Origin: Actinomycetota bacterium
Lineage (GTDB): Bacteria > Actinomycetota > Actinomycetes > Nanopelagicales > Nanopelagicaceae
Reading direction: 5' to 3'
Assembly: GCA_009702465.1 (NCBI GenBank)
Contig: WLHY01000054.1
Coordinates: 1 to 6,349 of the forward strand
DNA: 6,349 nucleotides
Position 1 is the first letter of the stretch; each line of letters begins with the position of its first letter. Under the pieces are notes generated by a model. That model saw only the letters and a list, made by a program, of their open reading frames with translations, had not been told where the DNA came from and did not search any database. The position numbers and the translations under genes are program-made. Positions 1-6,349 of this stretch are shown here, in pieces.

Positions 1-10
1 CTCAAGTACC

Positions 11-919
11 ATGCTCACCATGTCAAAAAATAAACTCCCCTCAGATCGCCTTTGGCCTCGTGCGAACTCATTATTCAAGCCAAATCTGAAGAAAGCAGAT
101 GTCGCACTTGTGGGAGTACCTGCTCATAAAAGTTCGATCTCACCAACCTCTGCGAACCTGACTCCAAAAGCAATTAGGCAGGCGCTGGAAAAGTATTCAA
201 CATTTTCAGGAAGTAAAGAGATTGATTTACGTGGTTTAAGTTTTACAGATCTTGGTGATGTGCTTAATCCTGATGGTCTAGATGGCAAAAAACGTGTGGC
301 AAAGAAGTTAGAAAATGTCTTAGATAGTTACCAAACTCTGATCGCACTCGGTGGCGATAATTCAATTACCTTCTCTGTTGCATCCTCAATCTTTAAAGAT
401 TTATCCAAGGTTGGCTTGGTAACCCTAGATGCTCACCATGATCTACGTGATGGAATGTCTAATGGCTCACCAGTTTGGCGATTGATTCAAGCAGGTCTGC
501 CGGGCAAAAACATTGTGCAAATTGGTATCTCTGATTTTGCAAACAGCCGCGAATATGCCGAACGTGCAAAAGAGCAAGGTATCTACATAATCTCTCGAGA
601 TCAACTTCGCCGCCAATCAATGAAGGATGCGATGAAAGAGGCCTTCTCCGTTTTAAACCGCAGAGTTGATGAGATCTATGTCGATCTAGATGTTGATGTT
701 TGTGATCGTGCCGCGGTTCCAGCATGCCCAGCATCTGTTCCTGGTGGGATAAGTGCAGATGAGTTACGTCAGGCAGCTTTTTATGCCGGTGCTAATAGCA
801 AGGTCCGCGCAGTTGATATAACTGAAATTGATGTTAAAAAAGATTCAGCAGATCAACGAACAATTCGCTTAGCTGCATTGCTGGTTCTTGAGTTTGCAGC
901 TGGAGTTGCTTCTCGTTAA
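11..919 (+). CDS. hutG: Formimidoylglutamase (arginase/ureohydrolase superfamily)
   Basis: This enzyme hydrolyses N-formimidoyl-L-glutamate to glutamate and formamide, the last step of the four-enzyme histidine pathway, in the cytoplasm. The protein is 302 residues, normal for the ureohydrolase family, and shows the dinuclear-manganese motifs in order: GGDNS (114-118), DAHHD (140-144), VDLDVDVCDRA (224-234) with Asp225 and Asp227 as metal ligands, and VDITEID (268-274) with the late Asp/Glu pair. The first motif has Asn117 where arginases and agmatinases have a metal-binding His; I recall Asn at this position in characterised formiminoglutamases, which argues against arginase or agmatinase. 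The neighbouring hutH, hutI and hutU support the assignment. The start is uncertain: ATG at 11 and ATG at 20 (MSKNK) both lack a visible Shine-Dalgarno sequence, and the frame is open to the left window edge. The stop overlaps the hutH stop on the other strand. Confidence 0.9.
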   Translation: MLTMSKNKLPSDRLWPRANSLFKPNLKKADVALVGVPAHKSSISPTSANLTPKAIRQALEKYSTFSGSKEIDLRGLSFTDLGDVLNPDGLDGKKRVAKKLENVLDSYQTLIALGGDNSITFSVASSIFKDLSKVGLVTLDAHHDLRDGMSNGSPVWRLIQAGLPGKNIVQIGISDFANSREYAERAKEQGIYIISRDQLRRQSMKDAMKEAFSVLNRRVDEIYVDLDVDVCDRAAVPACPASVPGGISADELRQAAFYAGANSKVRAVDITEIDVKKDSADQRTIRLAALLVLEFAAGVASR

Positions 920-2466
920 TTTAAGTTAGTAACAACCTTTTTTGCTGCTGTTACTGCAAGACCATCACGAATAATTGCAGAGGCTGCCTCCATTTCCGGA
1001 GATAAGAATCGATCTGGTCCGATTGGATCAACAACTTTGCGCAGTTCAGCAACCACTGCAGCGGTTGCTGCCGCTGGCTTTAATCCTTTACGCAATTCAA
1101 TTGCACGAGCTGCGGTTAGTAACTCAATTCCTAGAATATGAGTCAGATTATCAACAACTTTGCGAAGTTTGCGCGCTGCTGACCAGCCCATAGAAACATG
1201 ATCCTCTTGCATTGCACTGCTTGGGATTGAATCAACACTTGCTGGTGTGGCTAGACGCTTGTTCTCACTTACCAATGCAGCTTGTGTGTATTGCGCAATC
1301 ATTAAACCAGAATCAACGCCAGCGTTAAAGGCTAAAAATGCGGGCAAGCCAACAGATCTTGCTGGGTCTAACATGCGATCTGTTCTGCGCTCTGCCATAG
1401 AACCTAAATCAGCTGCTGCAATTGCGAGAAAATCTAAAACGTATGCAACGGGTGCGCCATGAAAATTTCCATTTGATTCAACTCGGCCATCTGGCTGCAC
1501 AACTGGATTATCAATTGCACTATCTAGTTCCCGTCCAGCAATCATTTCAGCGTAATCAACTGTGTCACGGACGGCACCTGCAACCTGTGGTGCACAACGA
1601 AGTGAGTAGGCATCCTGCACTCGAGTATCACCTTCAAAGTGGGAGGCCACAATTTCAGAACCCTTAAGGAGTGCAAATAAGTTGGCGGCAGAGACAGCCT
1701 GACCTAATTGTTTACGAAGTGGTGCATGCAGATCTGGTGCAAATACTTTGTCAGTTCCTAGTAAACCTTCAATACTCATGGCGGTAGTGATGTCAGCAGC
1801 ACTACAAAGATTGCGCAGATCAGCAATTGCCATAATCAACATTCCCAACATGCCATCGGTGCCATTGATTAATGCCAAGCCCTCTTTAGCTTGTAATTCA
1901 ATTGGTGTGATGCCAGCCTTCTTCATGGCAACTGCAGAATCAACAATATTTCCAGATTCATCATGAACCTTGCCCTCACCCATAATGGCAAGTGCACAAT
2001 GTGAAAGTGGTGCTAAATCACCGCTGCAACCAAGAGAGCCAAACTCCGGTACTACTGGCGTTAAATTGGCATTTAAAAAATCTGCATAGGTTTTAGCTAA
2101 TTCATATCTAACGCCGGTTCGACCAGATGTCATGGTGCGAAGGCGCAAGAAAATAAGTGCGCGAACAACCTCACGCTCTACCGGTGCACCAACACCTGCA
2201 GCATGGGATCTAATCAATGATTTTTGTAATTGAACCCGATCTCCTGGTTCAATAAATTTATCGGCAAGTGCACCAAAGCCGGTTGAAACTCCATAAATTG
2301 CCTTGCCACCTTTGGTGTAATCATCAATGTATTTACGGGAGGCATCAATTGCTTTCTTAGCTTCATCACTGATTTCAACCTTGGCGCCATAACGTGCAAC
2401 ATCGATTACATCTTGAAAGCTAACACCAGATGTATTTAGTAAAACAGTTTTAGATTTTTGCGCCAT
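916..2466 (-). CDS. hutH: Histidine ammonia-lyase
   Basis: This enzyme removes ammonia from L-histidine to give trans-urocanate, the entry step of histidine degradation; it is a cytoplasmic homotetramer in known family members. The protein is 516 residues from the chosen start, close to the usual 505-515. Key signatures are YGVSTGFG (residues 58-65, with the catalytic Tyr region), GSLGCSGDLAPLSH (143-156), NGTDGMLG (about 200-207), and the Glu/Gln-rich active-site region ending QEDHVSMGW. The MIO cofactor would form from Cys147-Ser148-Gly149 rather than the more common Ala-Ser-Gly; Cys is known to me from actinobacterial HutH. An ATG 15 bases further upstream (2481) is possible, but a GAGGTG ribosome site 7 bases before 2466 overlaps that upstream ATG and favours 2466. 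It is the last gene of the hutU-hutI-hutH operon, overlaps the end of hutI by 17 bases and meets hutG tail to tail. Confidence 0.96.
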   Translation of the reverse strand: MAQKSKTVLLNTSGVSFQDVIDVARYGAKVEISDEAKKAIDASRKYIDDYTKGGKAIYGVSTGFGALADKFIEPGDRVQLQKSLIRSHAAGVGAPVEREVVRALIFLRLRTMTSGRTGVRYELAKTYADFLNANLTPVVPEFGSLGCSGDLAPLSHCALAIMGEGKVHDESGNIVDSAVAMKKAGITPIELQAKEGLALINGTDGMLGMLIMAIADLRNLCSAADITTAMSIEGLLGTDKVFAPDLHAPLRKQLGQAVSAANLFALLKGSEIVASHFEGDTRVQDAYSLRCAPQVAGAVRDTVDYAEMIAGRELDSAIDNPVVQPDGRVESNGNFHGAPVAYVLDFLAIAAADLGSMAERRTDRMLDPARSVGLPAFLAFNAGVDSGLMIAQYTQAALVSENKRLATPASVDSIPSSAMQEDHVSMGWSAARKLRKVVDNLTHILGIELLTAARAIELRKGLKPAAATAAVVAELRKVVDPIGPDRFLSPEMEAASAIIRDGLAVTAAKKVVTNLN

Positions 2467-3616
2467 GCTGCCACACCTCATCTATCAAGTTAACTCCTGG
2501 CCGATAAGCCAGATGAATATATGAACTCTCCTTTAAAATTACAAAATCAGCCTTAGCGCCCACAGATAAATGACCAACATCATTTCTGCGAAGTGCTTGT
2601 GCTCCGCCCTTTGTGGCAGACCACAAAGCTTGCTCGGGAGTCATAAACATCTCGCGCACAGCAAGTGCAATCATTAATGGCATATTTGTTGTGTATGAAC
2701 TTCCTGGATTGCAATCTGCCGCAAGTGCCACAGTAACTCCGGCTTCAAGTAATTTTCTGGCATCTGGATATTTAGATCTAGTAGAAAACTCTGCTCCTGG
2801 CAGTAGGGTGGCAACAGTTTTTGACCCCACTAATTTTTCAATATCACTTTGATTAAAGTGGGAAAGATGATCAACGGAAGCGGCATCTAATTCAACACCT
2901 AATGCGACGCCATCGCCTTGCTCTAATTGATTTGCATGCAGTCTTGGTTGCAACCCAGCTGCAATTCCTGCCTTTAAAACTTTGCGCGCTTGTTCGGTTG
3001 TAAATGCGCCTCGATCACAAAAGACATCTATCCACTTTGCATGCGGCTTAACTTCGGTAAGCATCTGACCACACACCAAATCAACATAATCATCGGCTTT
3101 GTCCTTGTACTCACTTGGCACAACATGAGCGCCTAGAAATGTGGTCTCAGTTGTTAACTGCTTAGCAATTGAAAGTGAGCGCACCTCATCCTTAACAGTT
3201 AAGCCGTACCCTGATTTAATCTCAATTGTTGTGGTTCCACTGTGCATCGCTTCATGTTGCAGGCGTTGGGCATTACTCAATAAGTCTCCATCCCTAGCTT
3301 TTCTAGTTAAATCAACGGTGTAGGCGATTCCGCCTGCCTCATATTTTTGCCCAATCATGCGGGCGGCAAACTCTTTGCTTCGATCTCCGGCAAAAATTAA
3401 ATGGTTGTGTGAATCTACAAATCCCGGAATCACACACTTTCCAGATGCATCTACGCTTCTTTCAGCACTTGGTGCACTTTCAGATGCGCCTATCCACTTA
3501 ATCTCGCCATCTTCAACAAGTAGCGCTGCATTGTTAATTAAGCCAAGTGGTGTTCCATCGATCTCTGAGTTATTGGTAACAAGCAGGCCAATATTTTTAA
3601 TCAGAGTTTGGGACAT
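2450..3616 (-). CDS. hutI: Imidazolonepropionase
   Basis: This metal-dependent amidohydrolase opens the ring of 4-imidazolone-5-propionate to give N-formimidoyl-L-glutamate, the third step of the pathway. The protein is 388 residues, slightly short of the usual 400-420. Visible motifs follow the family order: GFVDSHNHLIFAGDR (65-79) with metal ligands His70 and His72, IEIKSGYGL (131-139) in the substrate-binding part, GAHVVPSEY (162-170), LHANQ (226-230) with the third metal His227, VDHLSH (248-253), and AADCNPGSS (299-307) with the metal Asp301. The N- and C-terminal stretches match the small beta-sandwich domain of amidohydrolases. It starts 24 bases after the hutU stop with no strong Shine-Dalgarno sequence, suggesting translation coupled to hutU, and its last 17 bases overlap hutH. 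No defect is visible. Confidence 0.96.
   Translation of the reverse strand: MSQTLIKNIGLLVTNNSEIDGTPLGLINNAALLVEDGEIKWIGASESAPSAERSVDASGKCVIPGFVDSHNHLIFAGDRSKEFAARMIGQKYEAGGIAYTVDLTRKARDGDLLSNAQRLQHEAMHSGTTTIEIKSGYGLTVKDEVRSLSIAKQLTTETTFLGAHVVPSEYKDKADDYVDLVCGQMLTEVKPHAKWIDVFCDRGAFTTEQARKVLKAGIAAGLQPRLHANQLEQGDGVALGVELDAASVDHLSHFNQSDIEKLVGSKTVATLLPGAEFSTRSKYPDARKLLEAGVTVALAADCNPGSSYTTNMPLMIALAVREMFMTPEQALWSATKGGAQALRRNDVGHLSVGAKADFVILKESSYIHLAYRPGVNLIDEVWQHGAKI
2474..2479 (-). promoter_or_regulatory. Ribosome binding site of hutH (GAGGTG)
   Basis: Read on the minus strand, GAGGTG lies 7 bases before the ATG at 2466, and it falls inside the hutI coding sequence. It decides the hutH start: the alternative ATG at 2481 overlaps this motif and has no comparable site of its own. 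Its position 5' of the hutI stop suggests that hutH is translated by ribosomes finishing hutI or in close coupling with them. Confidence 0.75.
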
Positions 3617-3640
3617 TTTGTTGCTTCGCTATTTAATTCT

Positions 3641-5305
3641 TTATTCAGTATCCAACATTGGGATATGCACATGTTTTTCACGTGCAGTCTTATCTGCAAT
3701 CTCATACCCTGAATCAACATGGCGGATGACGCCCATACCTGGATCATTTGTTAAAACTCGAGCTAATTTTTGCGCTGCCAGTGGTGTGCCATCTGCAACT
3801 GAGACTTGGCCAGCATGAATTGAACGTCCCATACCAACGCCACCACCATGGTGAATTGAAACCCAAGATGCACCTGATGCCACATTTACCATTGCATTGA
3901 GTAGTGGCCAATCGGCAATTGCATCAGAACCATCCAGCATCGCCTCTGTTTCGCGGTAAGGGGATGCAACAGATCCACAATCTAGGTGATCGCGGCCAAT
4001 AACTATTGGCGCCTTAACCTCACCCTTTGCAACTAAATCATTAAAAGCTAATCCTGCTTTATCTCGTTCGCCATAACCTAACCAACAAATACGTGCTGGT
4101 AATCCTTGAAAAGCAACCTTTTCTTGTGCCATTGTGATCCAACGATGTAACGCCTCATTTTCTGGGAACAAATCAAGTACCGCTTTATCTGTTCGATAAA
4201 TATCCTTTGGATCACCAGATAATGCCGCCCAACGAAATGGTCCCTTACCTTCACAAAATAATGGACGAATATATGCAGGAACAAAACCAGGGAATGCAAA
4301 TGCCCGTTTGAATCCACCTTGGCGGGCTTCATCTCGAATTGAATTACCGTAATCAAATACTTCGGCACCCTTATCCATAAAACCAACCATCGCTTCAACA
4401 TGCTTTGCCATCGCCTCTTGGCTGCGCTTGGTGAAATCAGTTGGATTATCCTTTGCCAACATCTCTGCATCTTCATAATCAACACCAATTGGAATATATG
4501 AAAGTGGATCATGTGCAGAGGTTTGATCGGTAACGATGTCGAAGGAGACATCCATATTTAATAATTTAGGGAAGACCTCTGCTGCATTTCCAACTAGACC
4601 AACAGATAGTGGCGTGCCAGCATTTTTAGCCTTCAAGCAACGAGTAACGGCATCATCTAAATTATCAGCAATCTCATCTAGGTATCTAGTTTTGATTCGC
4701 TTTTCTAATCTGGTCTTATCAATATCAACTACTAAACAGACGCCACCATTCATAGTTACTGCAAGTGGTTGGGCTCCACCCATGCCACCACAACCGCCAG
4801 TTAAAGTTAAGGTTCCCTGCAATGTTCCGTTAAAGCGCTTGTTGGCAACAGCGGCGAAGGTTTCATAAGTTCCCTGCAAAATTCCTTGCGTGCCAATATA
4901 GATCCAAGAGCCAGCTGTCATCTGGCCATACATAGTTAGGCCAAGTTGTTCTAATCGGCGAAACTCTGGCCAATTTGCCCAATCTCCTACCAGATTTGAG
5001 TTGGCAATTAATACTCGTGGTGCCCATTCATGTGTTTGAAATACACCGACTGGTTTACCAGATTGAACCAGCATCGTCTCATCATTTTTTAAATTTGTCA
5101 GGGTTTTAACAATTGCATCAAAGGATTGCCAATTACGTGCAGCCTTTCCAGTTCCACCATACACAACTAAATTCTCAGGGTGCTCAGCAACCGCAGGATC
5201 TAAGTTGTTGTGCAGCATGCGAAGTGCTGCTTCCTGTCCCCAACCCTTAGCGGTCAACTTGTTTCCAGTTGCTGCGTGAAGGACTCGAGAGGTATCGGTG
5301 ATCAT
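3641..5305 (-). CDS. hutU: Urocanate hydratase (urocanase)
   Basis: This NAD+-dependent enzyme hydrates urocanate to 4-imidazolone-5-propionate, the second step of the pathway; the NAD+ is a tightly bound electrophile rather than a redox carrier. The protein has 554 residues, the standard length of about 555. Recognisable blocks are [18 protein letters not shown] (20-37), [13 protein letters not shown] (47-59), the glycine-rich NAD-binding loop [11 protein letters not shown] (169-179), [11 protein letters not shown] (270-280), [12 protein letters not shown] (317-328), [13 protein letters not shown] (404-416) with Cys407 matching the catalytic-site cysteine (Cys410 in Pseudomonas putida), and [20 protein letters not shown] (437-456). 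An in-frame stop at 5315-5317 lies just upstream, so ATG 5305 is the only plausible start; it has no Shine-Dalgarno sequence and may be leaderless. It is the first gene of the minus-strand hut operon, facing away from the collagen-like gene. Confidence 0.97.
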   Translation of the reverse strand: MITDTSRVLHAATGNKLTAKGWGQEAALRMLHNNLDPAVAEHPENLVVYGGTGKAARNWQSFDAIVKTLTNLKNDETMLVQSGKPVGVFQTHEWAPRVLIANSNLVGDWANWPEFRRLEQLGLTMYGQMTAGSWIYIGTQGILQGTYETFAAVANKRFNGTLQGTLTLTGGCGGMGGAQPLAVTMNGGVCLVVDIDKTRLEKRIKTRYLDEIADNLDDAVTRCLKAKNAGTPLSVGLVGNAAEVFPKLLNMDVSFDIVTDQTSAHDPLSYIPIGVDYEDAEMLAKDNPTDFTKRSQEAMAKHVEAMVGFMDKGAEVFDYGNSIRDEARQGGFKRAFAFPGFVPAYIRPLFCEGKGPFRWAALSGDPKDIYRTDKAVLDLFPENEALHRWITMAQEKVAFQGLPARICWLGYGERDKAGLAFNDLVAKGEVKAPIVIGRDHLDCGSVASPYRETEAMLDGSDAIADWPLLNAMVNVASGASWVSIHHGGGVGMGRSIHAGQVSVADGTPLAAQKLARVLTNDPGMGVIRHVDSGYEIADKTAREKHVHIPMLDTE

Positions 5306-5316
5306 GCGTGAAGGTT

Positions 5317-5348
5317 ACTTTAATTGCTTGGAAAATTGCTAGTGTCAC
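5317..5348 (-). promoter_or_regulatory. Possible hutU promoter giving a near-leaderless transcript
   Basis: On the minus strand TAAAGT (5322 down to 5317) fits the actinobacterial -10 pattern TANNNT and would place transcription start only a few bases before the hutU ATG at 5305. GTGACA (5348 down to 5343) resembles a -35 box, but the 20-base spacer is longer than ideal. The lack of any Shine-Dalgarno sequence before hutU makes a leaderless or nearly leaderless message reasonable. Confidence 0.3.
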
Positions 5349-5387
5349 AGATTTAGATGCATAATTAGACGTGGCTGGCAACTGGCC

Positions 5388-5412
5388 GATCAAATCAGAT
5401 GCAAATCTGATC
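5388..5412. promoter_or_regulatory. Nested palindrome, candidate operator
   Basis: The outer arms GATCA (5388-5392) and TGATC (5408-5412) form a 25-bp dyad; inside it a second perfect dyad ATCAGAT (5394-5400), 4-base spacer, ATCTGAT (5405-5411) is centred 2.5 bp away. Its position in the divergent gap, about 83 bp upstream of hutU and 20 bp upstream of the collagen-like start, fits a transcription-factor site. The regulator is not in the window and I do not recognise the motif as a known HutC or HutP target. A chance palindrome in AT-rich DNA remains possible. Confidence 0.35.
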
Positions 5413-5431
5413 TAAATACGAGTGGATAAGT

Positions 5432-6349
5432 GTGAGATTTAAATCAAAACTCAGAGTGTTTTTTGAGATTTTAACTTTTGTTATCGCAGTCTCTACGGCA
5501 GCGTTTTATATTTCTGACACCATGACTGGAACACCAGTTTTTGCTAAAGCTCTAAAGGTTATTGGTTTTTGCCCAGCTCCGGCTGTTGCAGTAAGCGGTG
5601 AACAAGGAGTGCCTGGTGAACAAGGAGAACAGGGAATCCAAGGTCCAGCAGGTGCATGCCAAGCACCAATGAATTTATTGGCCTTGTCATCAAACTTACT
5701 TCCATCCAAAGATAATGTGTTTTCATTAGGAAGCCCTAAATTGCGTTGGAAAGATATTCAAGTAGGTCCAGGAACAATTTATTTAGAAGATAAAACCACT
5801 GGTGAACAAGTTGGATTAACCGTGATCGGCGGAACTCTGCTGCTAGATGGAACGGATTCATTGCGAATTGGAAACATCCGACTAACTGAAAATGGTATTG
5901 AATCTATACTTTCAGAACAAGACATTAGAATTGGAAATTTTGGCGATAAGGGTTTTGTGAGCATTGCCAATGGAATTAAATTTCCTGATGGTTCTATTTT
6001 TACCAAAGCACCAGTAGATGGTGCTGTAGGGCCAGTTGGTCCTCAAGGCCCGCAGGGTGCAACTGGAAATCCTGGCCCACAAGGTGCTCGAGGTGGCTGG
6101 TACGGATCTTTTTTTGATACTACAAATCAAAACAACACCAACCCGGCAATTGCTTATGCAATGAAATTTAATTCGACAGACGGCGCAAATGGAGTTTCAA
6201 TAAATGATTCATCTAAAATTAGAGTTGCCAATAGCGGTGTTTACAATATTCAATTTTCAGCTCAACTAATCAATACCTCACTTGACGCAACCACATTTGA
6301 TATATGGCTTGCAAAAAATGGTGAACCTGTCACTAATACAAACACCACC
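5432..6349 (+). CDS. Collagen-like, C1q/TNF-like domain fibre protein (3' end beyond window)
   Basis: The frame stays open from a GTG start through 306 codons to the window edge. Residues 1-8 are basic (MRFKSKLR) and about 9-28 are hydrophobic, so this is a signal anchor or signal peptide exporting the rest. A first Gly-X-Y tract (56-76, seven triplets) sits between Cys47 and Cys76. The middle (about 97-194) contains LGSPKLRWKDIQVGPGTIYL (99-118) and GIKFPDGSIFTKAP (181-194), which resemble segments of phage tail fibres and other trimeric fibre proteins. A second Gly-X-Y tract (197-220, eight triplets) leads into WYGSFFDTTNQNNT (223-236) and SGVYNIQFSAQL (268-279), typical of a C1q/TNF-like jelly roll, which is cut off. 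GTG at 5432 is the first start after an in-frame stop at 5408, has a weak GAGTGG site at 5420-5425, and keeps the export segment; ATG at 5521 would lose it. Inferred role: surface fibre or adhesin, probably trimeric. Substrate or partner unknown. Confidence 0.85.
   Translation, partial: MRFKSKLRVFFEILTFVIAVSTAAFYISDTMTGTPVFAKALKVIGFCPAPAVAVSGEQGVPGEQGEQGIQGPAGACQAPMNLLALSSNLLPSKDNVFSLGSPKLRWKDIQVGPGTIYLEDKTTGEQVGLTVIGGTLLLDGTDSLRIGNIRLTENGIESILSEQDIRIGNFGDKGFVSIANGIKFPDGSIFTKAPVDGAVGPVGPQGPQGATGNPGPQGARGGWYGSFFDTTNQNNTNPAIAYAMKFNSTDGANGVSINDSSKIRVANSGVYNIQFSAQLINTSLDATTFDIWLAKNGEPVTNTNTT
5597..5632 (+). repeat. 18-bp imperfect tandem repeat in the first collagen tract
   Basis: GGTGAACAAGGAG occurs at 5597-5609 and again at 5615-5627, giving two adjacent 18-bp units that each encode two Gly-X-Y triplets (GEQGVP then GEQGEQ). 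The DNA-level identity, not just the protein pattern, suggests a recent in-frame duplication, a usual way for collagen-like tracts to change length. Confidence 0.7.

Larger units (their letters stand above)
5306..5431. other. Divergent intergenic region between hutU and the collagen-like gene
   Basis: This 126-bp stretch is the only real gap in the window and must hold the promoters of both the leftward hut operon and the rightward collagen-like gene. It contains a nested palindrome at 5388-5412, a repeated AGATGCA (5355-5361 and 5397-5403, 42 bp apart, about four helical turns), and an inverted pair ATTTAGA (5351-5357) / TCTAAAT (5411-5417). No small gene, tRNA or clear terminator is visible in it. 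Confidence 0.7.

Noticed and set aside
11..919. Arginase or agmatinase as the identity of the first gene
   Set aside because: The Asn in GGDNS and the adjoining complete hut set favour formimidoylglutamase.
928..955. Inverted repeat AGTAACA / TGTTACT just after the hutG stop as a terminator
   Set aside because: Seven-base arms with only two GC pairs, a 14-base loop and no following U tract; it lies in hutH coding sequence and is too weak to call a terminator.
3357..3818. A 153-codon plus-strand open frame across the hutI/hutU junction
   Set aside because: It is antisense to two genes with intact family motifs; its composition is that of a shadow frame and it shows no ribosome site of note.
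4078..4551. A 157-codon minus-strand open frame inside hutU
   Set aside because: It lies fully within the well-conserved urocanase gene in another frame and its translation has no recognisable motif.
5436..5445. Perfect 10-bp palindrome GATTTAAATC as a regulatory site
   Set aside because: It is inside codons 2-5 of the collagen-like gene and made mostly of A/T, so chance is the simpler explanation.
5506..6130. Minus-strand open frames (about 67-75 codons) opposite the collagen-like gene
   Set aside because: The proline- and serine-rich translations are the complement of Gly-X-Y and fibre coding sequence, while the plus frame is long, continuous and has domain logic.
1..6349. CRISPR arrays, tRNA or rRNA genes, insertion sequences, riboswitches
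   Set aside because: No regular spaced repeats, cloverleaf-like stretch, transposase frame or terminal inverted repeats were seen, and there is almost no non-coding space to hold them.

Overview
The window looks like chromosomal DNA of a low-GC actinobacterium. By eye it is about 40-45% GC, with short gaps and overlapping genes. The histidine ammonia-lyase carries a Cys-Ser-Gly prosthetic-group triad, which I recall from actinobacterial HutH proteins, and the formimidoylglutamase has a VCDRA...PACPA signature that also feels actinobacterial. A streamlined aquatic lineage such as the freshwater Nanopelagicales would fit. This placement is inferred from protein flavour and compactness; there is no marker gene here.

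About five sixths of the window (1-5305) is a complete histidine-utilisation (hut) set. On the minus strand, transcribed right to left, lie hutU (urocanate hydratase, 3641-5305), hutI (imidazolonepropionase, 2450-3616) and hutH (histidine ammonia-lyase, 916-2466). They are spaced 24 bp apart (hutU/hutI) and overlap by 17 bp (hutI/hutH), so they are almost certainly one operon. hutG (formimidoylglutamase, 11-919) runs on the plus strand toward hutH, and the two stop codons share one TTAA. Together the four enzymes convert histidine to urocanate, then imidazolone propionate, then N-formimidoylglutamate, and finally glutamate plus formamide. No hut regulator, transporter or hutF is present, so this is the formamide-producing branch.

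The 126-bp divergent intergenic region 5306-5431 separates hutU from the rightward gene. It contains a 25-bp element with nested palindromes that could be an operator. hutU has no Shine-Dalgarno sequence and may be leaderless.

The right end (5432-6349) is a plus-strand gene, starting with GTG and still open at the window edge, for a membrane-anchored or secreted collagen-like fibre protein. It has an N-terminal hydrophobic segment, a short Gly-X-Y tract between two cysteines, a middle part with tail-fibre-like motifs, a second Gly-X-Y tract and the beginning of a C1q/TNF-like C-terminal domain. It is unrelated to histidine catabolism and is the least ordinary item in the window.
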